A stretch of 64,000 bases of DNA from Chelonoidis abingdonii (taxonomy: Eukaryota > Chordata > Testudines > Testudinidae). A model generated the notes under the pieces. That model was given only the letters and a program-made list of their open reading frames with translations, did no database searches and was not told where the DNA came from. Positions 37,270 to 48,365 of the stretch are shown here, one piece after another (position 1 is the stretch's first letter; each line of letters opens with the position of its first letter). The position numbers were made by a program, and so were the translations under genes. The stretch lies in assembly GCF_003597395.2 (NCBI RefSeq), contig NC_133770.1, positions 94,195,510 through 94,259,509 of the forward strand, given 5' to 3'.

Positions 37270-38290
37270 CTACTCTCCATCAACATGAAGAACAACTGAA
37301 AAATTCCTATGGTGGTCCCCAGTAAGGCCATGGAGCCCAGGACTGCCAGCCTCCCCAGCAACAGATTCAAACCTAGCCTTGCATCCATGACAGAATGCAC
37401 TGGAGACAGAGGGAGGCCAGAAACAAGTGGAGAGAAAGATCTTCGTGGAAACCCTGTAGAAGTCTGAGAAGGAGCTATAAATTGTCAGTCTTTCTCCTGA
37501 CAGTCTCCTCTGCTCTTCTCCTTTAGTCAGGTCAAGAAGATGCAAACCTCAGAACTGACAATGCCTGTCTGTTCTCAAGACCCTCTGTTTTTTCACTCAG
37601 ATCTGAGGAAAAATCATAAGCTGTACAATACAGATCAGCTACCACCAACACAGTAAAACGGACCTGAAACTGGGACTACAGCCAGACCCAAAGACTTAAA
37701 TGGGACCGATCTGACACAATCCTCAAATCCATCCTTTTGGATCCTGAAGCCGAGACCGGAACAGACTGATTTTGGAACTAGAGAGACTCTGTTGGAATCA
37801 GATGGATCTGATAATGAGGCACATGATCTGGCACTGCTAACAGGGTCTGTCTTATCCACAGACCTCTTCCTCTTTAGAACCAAGACAGCCAGAACTGATA
37901 GCATGAACCTTGATTCCGACATAGGGCCTGACGGATGGAGCAGTGGGAACCAAAGCCAGATGCAACACTAGTTCTGACTTCCTGAAACCCTTCAACTGCT
38001 TTGATGGAAATCATAGGAGATAAAACTGGCCTCTTGGACCCTGGATTCAACAACTGTCCAGATCCACAGGGCTTAGCCTAAAGAAGAAGCACCTGGAATC
38101 TATTCTGCCTCTTCTGGTAAGCTCAGAGTGTAAAAAAGTCAGGCAGATGCAACACCCAGGAGAATGGCTCTCTCCCAGGTACTTCAGGCACCTAAAGTCT
38201 AATGCTGGGAAAACAGCAGGGCATGAAACACACCGCTTCATTCTCAGTTTTATCCTCTTCAGTTCCACCATAACCTGGAATTAAGATACT
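37270..38290 (-). pseudogene. DIRS-E Gag remnant
   Basis: Short frames at 38047-38271 include CPAVFPALDFRCLKYLGESH and a CCIC pair, matching the zinc-binding N-terminal Gag of copy A. Charged, proline-containing sequence follows toward 37270. It is fragmentary. Confidence 0.45.
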
Positions 38291-38619
38291 AACAAATCAA
38301 CTACTTACCTATACAAATCACTAAACAACTAACAAACACTCATGGAGTGCCAGATCCGAAGGGACTGGAATCATTCATTTCCATCCAGGCACATGGTTGT
38401 AAGGAACTGAAGTGGTAGAGGATGCTGCGCATCCTTATATGGCCTTGCCCTCAGAACATTCAGAGATATGGGAGGAGAGGTAGGAGGGACACTAACGGAC
38501 ACTATTGGGAGAAGGTTCAATTTTTAGGCACCACTAGGCAGCACAGTACCTATAAGAGGGAATATGGAGAGCCACTTAAAGATCATCATTAAGTTTAACA
38601 TCTTAAAGGCAATACTTAC

Positions 38620-38669
38620 CGTTCACAGAGGTCTTTCTGAGATAAAACCCACACAATATATTTAATTGC
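38620..38669 (-). CDS. DPY19L1: DPY19L1 exon, 50 bp
   Basis: The acceptor TTAACAG precedes base 38669 and the donor ACG|GTAAGTATT follows base 38620. It holds 16 codons plus two bases (AIKYIVWVLSQKDLCE and a split Arg) and lies between membrane segments. The start of DIRS copy E is only about 36 bp past its donor. Confidence 0.85.
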
Positions 38670-39445
38670 CTGTTAACAGAAAGAACGTTAACAAAATATG
38701 ACAAATTAGCATCTTTCTAAAGCATTTCTGAACATTTTAAAATTCTAAAATTAAATTAAGAGGGCTCGAGATGGTACGATTAAAACATTAGTAAAGGCAG
38801 TTTTCATTCAATATGATTTAGATACACATGCCAACTAATAATTCTTATTAGACAAGCAGCCTGCATCTAGTCTATCTGTTCTTGAGTAAATTAAACTGCA
38901 ATGTTTTACACATAATGCAATATATAATAACAAAAAACTATTAGTTATACAGTCTGTCAATCAGGTACAGAATAAGTGCAAAATAGAAATACAGTACATT
39001 TTTAATAAAATTTCATTTTTAAATTGTTTAGAATAAAAATATTCAAGTTGAACAGGACAATTAGGAATAACTCTCGCACCACCCAATTATAAAGGTCCCA
39101 CAAGGCCCCAAAATAAAAGGGGTACATAAGGGAGGGCAAATTAGTCCTAAATGTATATTATGTGTTAAAAATTAGCCACTAATTTTTAAATGGGTGTTTT
39201 TACAGGCATGATTTTTATAAGGCAAAATGGAAGTTTTGGCATTCATTTTAGGTGGTGCAGGATCAGGTCAGTGAACCATATCATACAGAAGACAGTACAG
39301 CATTTATTCCAAAAAAAAACACAAAAAATCTGGCTATCATTTCTACTCTAATTTACCTAGCTCTTCCTCATTTGAATGAATTTACTGCTCTCCTCAGTAC
39401 TCCACCAAAAGAGGAACTAGTTAACTCACTAAATGAATCACTTAC

Positions 39446-39517
39446 CTTCATGGTGATTACCCCAAAAACCACAAGAACAACGGGAAGTAGTAATGTCTTT
39501 GTGTATCTTATTGGAGT
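39446..39517 (-). CDS. DPY19L1: DPY19L1 exon (membrane segment)
   Basis: The acceptor TTTCAG precedes base 39517 and the donor AAG|GTAAGT follows base 39446. It holds 24 codons in phase 0, TPIRYTKTLLLPVVLVVFGV then ITMK, forming one membrane segment. TP.RYTKTLLLPVVLVVF is conserved in DPY19L1. Confidence 0.93.
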
Positions 39518-40365
39518 CTGAAATGCAAAGACAATTTTATTTCCTTCAAATTTAGTTTTAATTTACTACCATTCTCACTCTGAAAGCTAACATGCTTTAT
39601 ATCTGAAATATTTTTCTTCTGGGTAGATTTAAATTTCAACATATAGCAAAATCAAGGTGAGCTGAAAGGAGATTCAAGACATCAAGCCCCATCCAGCTAC
39701 CTAATTAGTACTCATAACACTGATACAGCATTTATAAATTAGTCCCCCTATGTTTAAGTAAGGCTAGACATTAACATTACATAAGTTCTTTTCAATTTCT
39801 ACTTTATTAATTGCCTTTAGCATCTTTTTGGAGGCTTCAATCTTATCTCTAGCTTATTTTCTTTAGTTATCAGTCATAAGGCTGGAACTAAATTGCAGAT
39901 CATCTCAAACACTTGCCAATTCATTTTTTAACATTCATAAATTTATGACTGCACCAAGACAAGTTTAATGGCCCTAAAAGCATTTTTACTCATCCAGCCA
40001 AAGTGATTCTCTGCGCAGACAAACCACAAGACATTGGACCTCAAGATATGGTTCTCACCTATTTTTTATCTCCTCAACATTTTTGTTACATATTGCTGAT
40101 TATATAAAACAAGTAGTATCTCAAAACTTAAAGAATCTGTCCTTATACAGTTCTTATTCTCACATCCAAATCTAAGAGCTCCTTCAAGTCTGAAATCCTA
40201 CACTTCCTATTTCTAACCTCATGAAAATCTAGCTCCACTTGAATGTGGAAACAAAAGTCTTACAATGACAGCAAACAGCTCTCAGATTTGTTGGTAGAAG
40301 CAATCACAGTTGAGGTAAAATATAAACAAGTTATCTCTTTTGTAAATCAATTTTTAATGAGTTAC
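39518..40365. other. short intron, nothing recognised
   Basis: This 848-bp intron has no recognised mobile element; it and the 0.8-kb intron on its other side (38670-39445) are the only clean ones. Confidence 0.5.
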
Positions 40366-40467
40366 CTCTTTTTCCATGAAGTCAAACTCTGCAGCACAGG
40401 TGTACATCAACGTATCAAAATCCTTGTAGCCAATAAATTTTGATTTTAGCAGGTTACTTATATGCGC
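40366..40467 (-). CDS. DPY19L1: DPY19L1 exon (loop)
   Basis: The acceptor CTACCAG precedes base 40467 and the donor GAG|GTAACT follows base 40366. It holds 34 codons in phase 0: AHISNLLKSKFIGYKDFDTL, then MYTCAAEFDFMEKE. The FDTLxYTCAAEFDFMEKE block is diagnostic of DPY19L1 and its close paralogue. Confidence 0.94.
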
Positions 40468-40763
40468 CTGGTAGGAAATATAAAGCAAAAAACATCAGTA
40501 AATAAGAAATTGATCTCATATGCTGTAACAAAGTTCTTTTTTCATAAACAAACATTTTCCTATTTAGTTCAACAAAAACTCTTTATTAATAGTACAAGTG
40601 TAAATGCACCAAGTCATTATTTGGACAGCTTAAGTGAGATTTTCAGGCACAAAACTGTTAGGTTTGCTCAAATATATCCAGTAGAAGATTACTTAGGGGA
40701 TACGGGCTTCTTATCTTCTCTCTCCATCTAGTACCCGTGAACATCTTGGAATACATTGCTAGC

Positions 40764-41250
40764 AAACAGGAGCGGCTAACAGGGGAGCTTTGCAAGGGAG
40801 TTCTCTGGATGAAGGAGGAATAATTATGTGACCCTTGGGGTAAGTTTGTTGTCTGTAGTGTGTGTTTGTGGTGTGCTTGCTGCTTGACTGAAATATACCA
40901 CATGGTCTGTTTGTTTGGGGGACCATGTGCTGAGCCTAGCGGCCTCCTAAAGTAGACTAAAAGCTTCTTAAAGAGGCTTTGATCCCTAAGTCCTTTAGCA
41001 CCCATCAACCCTTAACCAGGGGGTGGAGCTACTCAGGAAGACCAGGGCTTTAAAAAGCCTGCTCTTAAGCAACCAGAGGAGCTAGGGAACAGGAGCAGCT
41101 AACAGGGGAGTTTTGCGAGGGAGTTTAGAGGGGGAAGTGTGTGTGTCAGGGGGGCTAGATATACAACTTTCTTTAAATTTAAAGCCAAAAACACCCCCTG
41201 ATAAAAACAAAAACATCAACTAAGGAACGAGTTGCAGGAGTAAAAAGAGA
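40764..41250 (+). promoter_or_regulatory. CR1 5' UTR with two tandem units
   Basis: AACAGGAGCGGCTAACAGGG at about 40765 recurs as AACAGGAGCAGCTAACAGGG at about 41088, a spacing near 323 bp, and both are followed by GAGxTTTGCxAGGGAGTT. Two tandem units ahead of ORF1 suggest a repeated promoter, as known for some LINEs. The presence of the 5' UTR shows this copy was not 5'-truncated, which is unusual for CR1. Confidence 0.55.
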
Positions 41251-41454
41251 ATGCAGGCAGAAGACCAGCAACAGAGTGGGGTCTATCCAGTTTATTGCAC
41301 CCAATGCAGCATGTATGATTACCTGCCCTGTGGGCAGACGGCATGTGTGTGCATTCAGTGCATGGAGCTCCAGGCCCTCGGAGACCTTGCACGGGCTTTG
41401 GAGACCAGGGTGGCTGAACTAGAGGAGCCAAGGGACACCGAGCTACATAGATGA
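41251..41454 (+). pseudogene. CR1 ORF1 N-terminal part (Cys-rich, coiled coil)
   Basis: MQAEDQQQSGVYPVY is followed by CTQC, C and CIQC pairs, a zinc-finger-like arrangement typical of CR1 ORF1, and then by a heptad-like LGDLARALETRVAELEE coiled coil. A stop at 41452 ends the frame early, so ORF1 is split. Confidence 0.7.
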
Positions 41455-41676
41455 GACTTTCTGGGACACAGTATAATGGTCCCACCCCTAGTCTGACAGC
41501 CTCTCTGTTGCTGAAGAGGATGAAAGGTGCAGGGAAGGAGAACATCCAACTAGAGCAGAGGGAAATGATCCCATAGTTGGGACCTCCTTCCAGATGATGT
41601 TGCGGTACCTTCTCTCACTGAGGATACCTCTCCGGGGGAGGAAACTCCAGTTATTAGGAAGAGACAGGTAATAGTC

Positions 41677-42006
41677 ATGGGGGATTCGATCATTAGAAAT
41701 ATAGTTAGCTGGGTTTGCGAAGATCGGGAGAACCGCATGGTGACTTGCCCGCCTGGTGCAAAGGTTGCGGATCTCTCGAGACATCTTGATAGACTTATGT
41801 GTAGTGCTGGGGAAGAGCTGGTGGTCGTGGTACATGTAGGTACCAATGACATAGGGAAGGATAGGAGAGAGGTCCTGGAGGCTATATTTAGGCTGCTAGG
41901 TAAGAGATTGAAGTCCAGGACCTCCATGGTAGCATTCTGTGAAATGCTGCCAGTTCCATGCGCAGGGCCAGTTAGACAAGCAGAACTGCAGGGTTTCAAT
42001 ACGTAG
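41677..42006 (+). pseudogene. CR1 ORF1 C-terminal part, SGNH esterase-like domain
   Basis: MGDSIIRNIV carries the catalytic Ser block (GDS). VVHVGTNDIGK carries the GxND block III, and MVAFCEMLPVP lies where block V-leading sequence would be. SGNH esterase domains are known in CR1 ORF1 proteins and are thought to help lipid or RNP handling. The frame is closed by a stop at 42004, and the His-containing end is not clear. Confidence 0.75.
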
Positions 42007-42528
42007 ATGAGACAATGATGTAGCGAGGAGGGGTTTAGATTTATTAGGAACTGAGGAATCTTTTGGGAAAGTGAGGGCCTATATAGGAAGGATGGGCTCC
42101 ACCTAAACAAAAATGGAACCAGATTGCTGGCACTTCAGAATAAAAAGCTCATAGAACAGTTTTTAAATTAAGGGCTGGGGGAAAGCCAAAAGGTGCGGAG
42201 AAGCACGTGGCTCAGACAGAGGCACCCCTTAGGGGAGGATCTATTAATGGAGATTCTCTATGTACTAGTAAAGATGAGAGGATGGAAAATGATAAAATAT
42301 GGGTAGGATCTGATGAGAAACAATCAAATGAAAAAAAGAGTCCCATTCAATTACATCATGCAATGGCAGAAAGCTAAAAAGTGACAAGTTTTTAAAGTGC
42401 TTATATACAAATGCTAGAAGTCTAATTAATAAAGTGGGCGAACTAGAGTTCCTCTATTAAATGAGGCTATTGATATAATACTTATCACAGATACTTGATG
42501 GAATGAGGATAATAAATGGGACACAGTA

Positions 42529-42753
42529 AAAGACGGTTACTCACCTTTGTAACTGTTGTTCTTCGAGATGTGTTGCTCATATCCATTCCAGTTAGGTGTG
42601 TGCGCCACGCATGCACGTTCATCGGAAGATTTTTACCCTAGCAACTCCGGTGGGTCGGCAGGTCGCCCCCTGGAGTGGCGCTGCCATGGCGGTGGATATA
42701 TACCCCTGCCGACCAGACCACTCCTCAGTTCCTTCTTGCCGGCTACTCCGACA
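42529..42753. repeat. DIRS-B left inverted terminal repeat
   Basis: It matches the inverse of 48366-48555, for example GGAAGATTTTTACCCTAGCA and GGTCGGCAGGTCGCCCCCTG. The outer 60 bases also pair with 42775-42833. Read on the minus strand it contains AAAG|GTGAGTAA at 42545/42544, a strong splice-donor match. Confidence 0.85.
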
Positions 42754-42774
42754 GTGGGGAAGGAGGGTGGGTTT

Positions 42775-42886
42775 GGAATGGATATGAGCAACACATCTTG
42801 AAGAACATCAGTTACAAAGGTGAGTAACCGTCTTTTCTTCTTCGAGTGATTGCTCATATCCATTCCAGTTAGGTGATTCCCAAGCC
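42775..42886. repeat. DIRS-B internal complementary region
   Basis: The first half (to about 42833, ending GAGTAACCGTCTTT) is the inverse of the left outer end. The second half (TCTTCTTCGAGTGATTGCTC onward) is the inverse of the right outer end. Such a junction serves as template for completing the circular intermediate in DIRS replication. Confidence 0.88.
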
Positions 42887-42890
42887 TTAC

Positions 42891-43900
42891 CTAGGGGGTG
42901 GGATCGGAGTGAGATGTAGCAGAGTGTAACACTGCGGATCCGAAGGCTGCGTCATCCCTAGACTGCTGAACCAGGGCATAGTGGGAGGCAAAGGTGTGGA
43001 CCGAGGACCAAGTAGCTGCGCGATAAATTTCATGAATGGGCACGTGAGCGATGAAAGCAGCCAATGAGGCCTGAGCCCTGGTAGAGTGAGCAGTCACGTG
43101 GCTCAATGGGACATGAGCCAAGTCGTAACAGGTGCGGATGCACGATGTTACCCAGGAGGAAATCCGCTGCGAGGAGATGGGTAGGCCCTTGACACGCTCA
43201 GCCACCGCGACAAAGAGTTGGGGGTTCTGCAAAATGGCTTTCTTTGCTCGATATAAAAAGCGAGTGCTCTACGGACGTCTAGGGAGTGTTGCTGCTGCTC
43301 CCTGCGAGACGAATGTGGCTTTGGAAAGAAAACAGGTAGGATGATCTCCTGGTTAGCATGGAAGGCTGATATCACTTTGGGGAGAAAGGCCGGATGTGGT
43401 TGCAACTGCACCTTGTCCCTGTGGAACACAGTATATGGGGGATCTACCGTGAGGGCCCGAAGCTCCGAGACTCGTCTCGCTGATGTGATGGCCACCAGGA
43501 AAGCGGTTTTCCATGAGAGGTAGAGAAAGGAGCAAGTTGCTAACGGCTCGAAAGGGGCAGACATGAGTTTGGCAAGAACCAGGTTAAGGTCCCATGTAGG
43601 GGTAGGGCGGCATACCTGAGGGTAAAGGCGCTCTAGGCTCTTAAGGAATCTAGACACCATCGGGTGTGAGAATACCGAGTGGCCACTCTCCCCTGGGTGG
43701 AAGGTAGAGATGGCCACCAGATGGACCCTCAGAGATGAGACCGCTAGGTCCTGTTGTTTGAGGGACCAGAGGTAATCCAAGATGTTGGGAATGGAGACCT
43801 CGGTGGGAAGGAAGTTCCGCTCCATGCACCAGCATGCAAAACGCTTCCACTTGGCCAAATATGTCGCTCTAGTGGAAGGCTTCCTGCTACCCAGGAGCAC
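42891..43900 (-). pseudogene. DIRS-B tyrosine recombinase (one frameshift)
   Basis: This enzyme would integrate the circular DNA intermediate. The first frame (43900-43148) begins SRKPSTRATYLAKWKRFACW, a DNA-binding SAM-like N-terminal segment, and holds the first catalytic Arg in TSARRVSELRAL (about residue 142). The second frame (43232-42891) holds HSTRAQASLAAF, the HxxR box, and SVHTFASHYALVQ with the likely nucleophile Tyr. The two overlap near 43148-43232 and need a frameshift to join. It overlaps the end of the RT/RNase H frame. Confidence 0.85.
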
Positions 43901-45658
43901 CTGGGGTAGAGCAATGCAGCTCAGACTGGGTGGTCAGCCACTCAGGAGCCATGCCGTGAGGTGGAGGGACTGAAGGTCCGGGTGACGCAGTTTGCCGTGG
44001 TCCTGAGTGCTCAGGTCCAGGTGAAGAAGTAGGGGCTATGGACAGGTCTAGCAACATGGTGTACCAGTGCTGCCGAGGCCACGCTGGAGCTATCATGATT
44101 AAGCGGGCTTTGTCCCTGCGTACTTTCAGTAGGACCCTGTGGATGAGCGGAAATGGTGGGAAGGCGTAGAGCAGGTGCATCATCCATGGTATAAGGAAGG
44201 CATCCGCCACTGAACCCAGTGAGAGGCCTTGAAAGGAGCAGAACGTCTGGCATTTCCTGTTTCCGCGGGACGCAAAGAGGTCTATCCGGGGAAACCCCCA
44301 CCTCTGGAAGAGCGAAAGAGCAACGTTCGGGCGAAGTGACCATTCGTGGGAAAGGAAGGATCCGCTGAGGCGATCTGCCAGCGTGTTCCGAACTCCTGGG
44401 AGAAAGGACGCGATAAGGTGTATAGAGTGGGCTATGCAGAAGTCCCAAAGTCGTGAGGTTTCTTGAAACAGGGGTGAAGATCTTGTGCCGCCCTGCTTGT
44501 TTATATAGTGCATAGCCGTTGTGTTGTTGGTGAATACTGACACACAACGGCCCTGTAAGTGCTGTCAGAACATCTGGCAAGCGAGGCGGACCACCCTCCG
44601 CTCCCGGACGTTGATGTGGAGGGTCAGCTCTTGAGATGACCAAAGGCCCTGGGTGCGTAGGTGTCCAAGATGAGCTCCTCAACCCAGGGATGATGCGTCC
44701 GTTGTCAGGGACGCCGAGGGCTGGGGCGGATGGAACGGGTGTCCTGCACACACCGTGGAGGGATCCAGCCACCACTGTAAGGAGTCTAGGACAGTCGGGG
44801 GAATGGTGACGACCGTGTCCATAGGATCCCTGGCTGGTCGGTACTGTGAGTTGAGCCACGACTGGAGGGGCCGGAGGCGCAGTCTGGAGTAGTTCATTAC
44901 AAACGTACAGGCCGCCATCTGGTCCAGGAGAGGGAGACTACCGAAGTCAACGGCGCTGCTCACAGTCTCCGGATGATGGCTGCCATAGTCTGGAATCGTT
45001 GCAGTGATAGATAGGCTTTGACAAGAGTGGAATCCAGGGTGGCGCCAATAAATTCTATCCTCTGAGTGGGGATCAGAGTCGATTCTTCCGCATTGATCAT
45101 TAGATCTAGATGTAGGAAAAGGTCCTTGACAATGCAGACGTGACTGAGGACTCGCGCCTCGGAGGTTCCGCGGATGAGCCAGTCGTCTAGATACGGAAAC
45201 ACATGTATCCGACTGCGGCGGAGGTGGGCAGCGACTACAGCCATACATTTGGTGAATACTCTTCGGACTGTAGAGAGGCCGAATGGGAGGACTGCACACT
45301 GAAAATGTTGGTGGTTGGCCATGAACCGGAGGAACCTCCTGTGAGGTGGGAAGATGGCTATACGGAAGTAGGCATCTTTCATGTCGAGGGTGACATACCA
45401 GTCTCCAGGATCCAGGGATGAGATAATGGTCCCCAGGGATACCATACGGAACTTCAACTTTATCATGTATCTGTTGAGTTCCCGCAGATCGAGGATAGGT
45501 CTGAGACCTCCCTTTGCCTCAGGGATTAGGAAGTAGCGGGAGTAAAACCCCTTGCCCCGCTCGTGCTCCGGTACCTCCTCTTTGGCTCCTTTGGCGAGGA
45601 GCGATTGCACCTCCTGTAGGAGGAGTTGCTCGTGAGAGAGGTCCCTGAAGAGGGACAA
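43887..45658 (-). pseudogene. DIRS-B reverse transcriptase/RNase H (frameshifted)
   Basis: This is the DIRS polymerase. In the frame 45658-44960, LRPILDLRELN, TLDMKDAYF (motif A), LPFGLS (motif B) and PYLDDWLI (motif C, about residues 156-161) are visible. RNase H follows in other frames: LTTDASSLG near 44690 and VFTNNTTAMHYINKQGG near 44530. Then come HSIHLIASFLPGVRNTLADR and GFPRIDLFASRGNRK, which resemble the RNase H end and the methylase-like region of DIRS elements. At least two frameshifts interrupt it. The last assignment is tentative. Confidence 0.85.
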
Positions 45659-45932
45659 GGGAGGGGGGTGGAAGGCGGGGTTTGAAATAAATTGGAGGTG
45701 GTATCTAAGTTCCAGAGTGCGTAAGACCCAACGATCTGATGTTAGCTGGGACCACGCAGGGAGGAAAAAGGAAAGAGGGTTGGAAAAAGGAGGGGACGGA
45801 TCCTTTAAAGAAACTGGTACAACGCCCTCGGGCGCACCTTCAAAAGGAAGGCTTTGGCCCTGAGGAAGGCTTGGAGGAGCTTTGGTTTTGGCCCCCTTGG
45901 TTGCCCGACTGCCTTCGGCGACCGGTTCTGCC

Positions 45933-48148
45933 TCACCGTCTGGTGAAGTCTTGCCTCTGCCGGGGCTGAGGGTAAGGGCGGTGTGGTTGGGGCCGGAAGG
46001 GCCTGCGCTGAGTCACCGGCGTGTGCATTCCTAACGAGCACATAATGACCCTGTTGTCTTTTAGGTTCTGCAGCCTAGGGTCAGTTTTATCTGAAAACAG
46101 CCCTTGGCCCTCAAATGGAAGATCCTGGATCATATGCTGGAGCTCCGGGGGGAGGCCGGAAACCTGCAGCCACGAGATACGGCACATAGTCACGCCAGAG
46201 GCCAGAGTCCTGGCAGCTGAGTCCACGGCATCCAGAGAAGCCTGGAGGGAAGTTCTTGCCACCTTCTTTCCTTTGTCGAGGATGGCTGAGAACTCCTGCT
46301 GGGAGTCTTGCGGAAGCAACTCCTTGAATTTATCCGCTGCCGCCCAGGTGTTATAACTACAGCAGCTAAGGAGAGCTTGCTGGTTGGACACGCGGAGTTG
46401 AAGAGCCCCTGCCAAACAGACTTTGTGCCTAGCAAGTCCATGTGTCTCGCCTCCTTTGATTTAGGGGCTGGCGCCTGCTGACCATGGCATTCCCTCTCGT
46501 TGATCGACTGGACAACGAGGGAACAGGGAGGAGGATGGACATAGAGATATTCATAGCCCTTGGAGGGCACCATATATTTACACTTAACTCCTCGTGCCGC
46601 CGGTGGGACAAAGGCCGGAGACTGCCAGATCATAGTGGCGTTGGCCTGTATGGTCCTAATGAAAGCAAGAGCCACTCTAGTGGGGGCATCTGATGATAAA
46701 ATGTCCACCACTGGGTCCTGTACCTCCAGGACCTCCTCGGCTTGCAAGTTCACATTTTTTGCAACACGCCTGAGGAGGTCCTGGTGGGCCCTGAGATCAA
46801 TTGGTGGAGGGCCAATAGAAGAGGTTCCAGCTACAGCCTCGTCAGGGGAGGATGAAGAGGAGAGACCTGGAACCAGTGGGTCTGATGAGGATTCCGCCTG
46901 GTGGATCATCTGTCTCCCCCCGGGGATCTGGGAATCCTGAGGCTGGGTCAACCCTTCCTCCATAGGGGGAGGAGGAGAACGGGTGATCGTGGCTTCTGGC
47001 ACCTGGTGTTCTGAGGTGGTCAAACGCGATGGACCTGGTTGAGAGCCTTGGGCCTGATGGTACGCCCAAGGCATCCAGAAACCCCTTTGCTGTGGCCCAT
47101 GATCTTGAGGTTGGGGCTCCTGAAACAATGCAGCTGGCACATCGGTGTCCAGGGCGTATGCACTGTCTGCCTGAGAAGACACGGACGGATGCCGGGACGG
47201 CCAGGGAGGAGCTGAGCAAGACTGGTATGAGTCCTTCGCTCTCGTAGCTGGAGATCTCCTCAGTGCCGGGGATTGGTACCGGGAGCCATAGCGGTGCCGA
47301 GAACGAGACCAGGACCTGCAACCAGTGGGGTGCCAAGAGGTCAACCTGGATCTCGATGGTCTGCGGCGGGACCGGCTGCGAGAGTCTCGGTGTCGGGAGC
47401 GGTGCCTAGAGCCGGAGCGGTACTGAGAGTACCGGGCAGGACGAGAGATGGATCGATGCCGCAAGTATGACCGGTACCGCCTAGGTGAGCGGTGCCGGGA
47501 CTGCGAGCGGCGTCTCGACCAGGACCGTCCGTGGAACCTCGAGCGGTGCGGGGACTTGGATCGAGATCGGTGCCGGCTTGTCGAATCCAGCGAAGGAGGT
47601 CTCATAGCGGCTGGCTTGCCTCTGGAATGCAGTACCCGCACCGGCGGTGCCAGGGGTTGAGGCAGGGCAGACTCAGTCATCACAATAAGGTCCCTGGCTG
47701 AGGCGAACGTATCCGGTGTGGAGGAGACCGTAAACTCAACCACAGGCCTCTGAGGGGAGCTCTCAAGGACCGGACTCGATGGCCCTCTCGGAACCGGAGT
47801 TGACGGTACCACAGTTGTCAGTGCCGCAGCAGGAGTAGGTGCCGGGCGATCCGAACGAGTCTGTGTCGCAGGCGTGGTGGGAGCCGAGAGTCTTCGATCA
47901 GGTCCTTGTGCCGGAAAAGGCCGGTGCCGAGGTGTCTTGGCGGAGCCGGCGTGGTCTGGTGCCGGAGGAGAGCTGTCAGCGCTCGGTGCCGAGGACGGAG
48001 AGTTCAGGGCTGCCTCCGTAGGAACAGTCTTTAAGCGAAAGTCCCTCTCCTTTTTTGTCCGCGGCTTAAAGGCCTTACGAATGCGGTACTTATCGAAGAT
48101 GTGCAATTCCCCCAGGCACTTTAGGGAAGAGTCATGAGGATCGCTCAT
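45933..48148 (-). pseudogene. DIRS-B Gag with Ser/Arg-rich domain
   Basis: Gag would package the element RNA. The first frame is open for 652 codons from ATG at 48148. Residues 1-50 match the N-terminus of copy A Gag but have lost its Cys pairs. Residues 60-180 are Pro/Ser/Thr-rich. Residues about 190-300 are dense in SR/RS pairs, like splicing-factor RS domains. After residue 420, DLRAHQDLLRRVAKNVNLQA starts the conserved C-terminal region. That region passes into a second frame (46415-45933) containing AAADKFKELLPQDSQQEFSA, so there is a frameshift near 46415. True Gag may start upstream of this ATG. Confidence 0.75.
47250..47580 (-). repeat. GGTRCCGG-type short repeats encoding the Gag RS tract
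   Basis: The DNA under the SR-rich part of Gag is made of loosely repeated GGTACCG/GGTGCCG/CGGGAGCG units. Slippage between these units probably expanded the RS tract. Confidence 0.6.
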
Positions 48149-48365
48149 GGGAATCAGCTTCTCACAGTTTAAATCCCGGTGAACCAGGCATGGGCCCCGG
48201 CACTGGGTGCGGGGGAAGGGCTAATGCCCGAACCCCGTTAAACTATGTACACTAACTAACTAAGAACTATAAAACCAATTACACTATATACAACAAGAGA
48301 TCAAGTGAACAAGGAGAAGCTAGGGAAGTGGAGGACAGCTAAGCCGCGCTCCACTGTTCCAACGA

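Larger units (their letters stand above)
32979..38582 (-). mobile_element. DIRS retrotransposon copy E, degenerate, with insertions
   Basis: The left repeat GGCTACTTACTGGAAACCAG runs into AGTTCTTTGAGATGGC. The inverse, including CACCAGTTACAAGTGGTTC, lies near 33575-33600. The right end is the inverse of TTTAAGTGGCTCTCCATATT and lies about 36 bp from a DPY19L1 splice donor. Recombinase, RNase H and Gag segments are recognisable but full of stops. A hAT MITE (33095-33404) and a GC-rich block (about 34319-35940) have inserted into it. It is an old copy, more diverged than A or B, in gene sense. Confidence 0.75.
40764..42528 (+). mobile_element. CR1 LINE, 5' portion (split by DIRS-B)
   Basis: This part holds the 5' UTR, a broken ORF1 and the start of ORF2. 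ORF2 begins near 42385 with KCLYTNARSLINKVGELE, the start of the AP-endonuclease, and continues to DNKWDTV at 42528, where DIRS-B interrupts it. The codons resume in frame at 48556. The CR1 reads opposite to DPY19L1. Confidence 0.85.
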
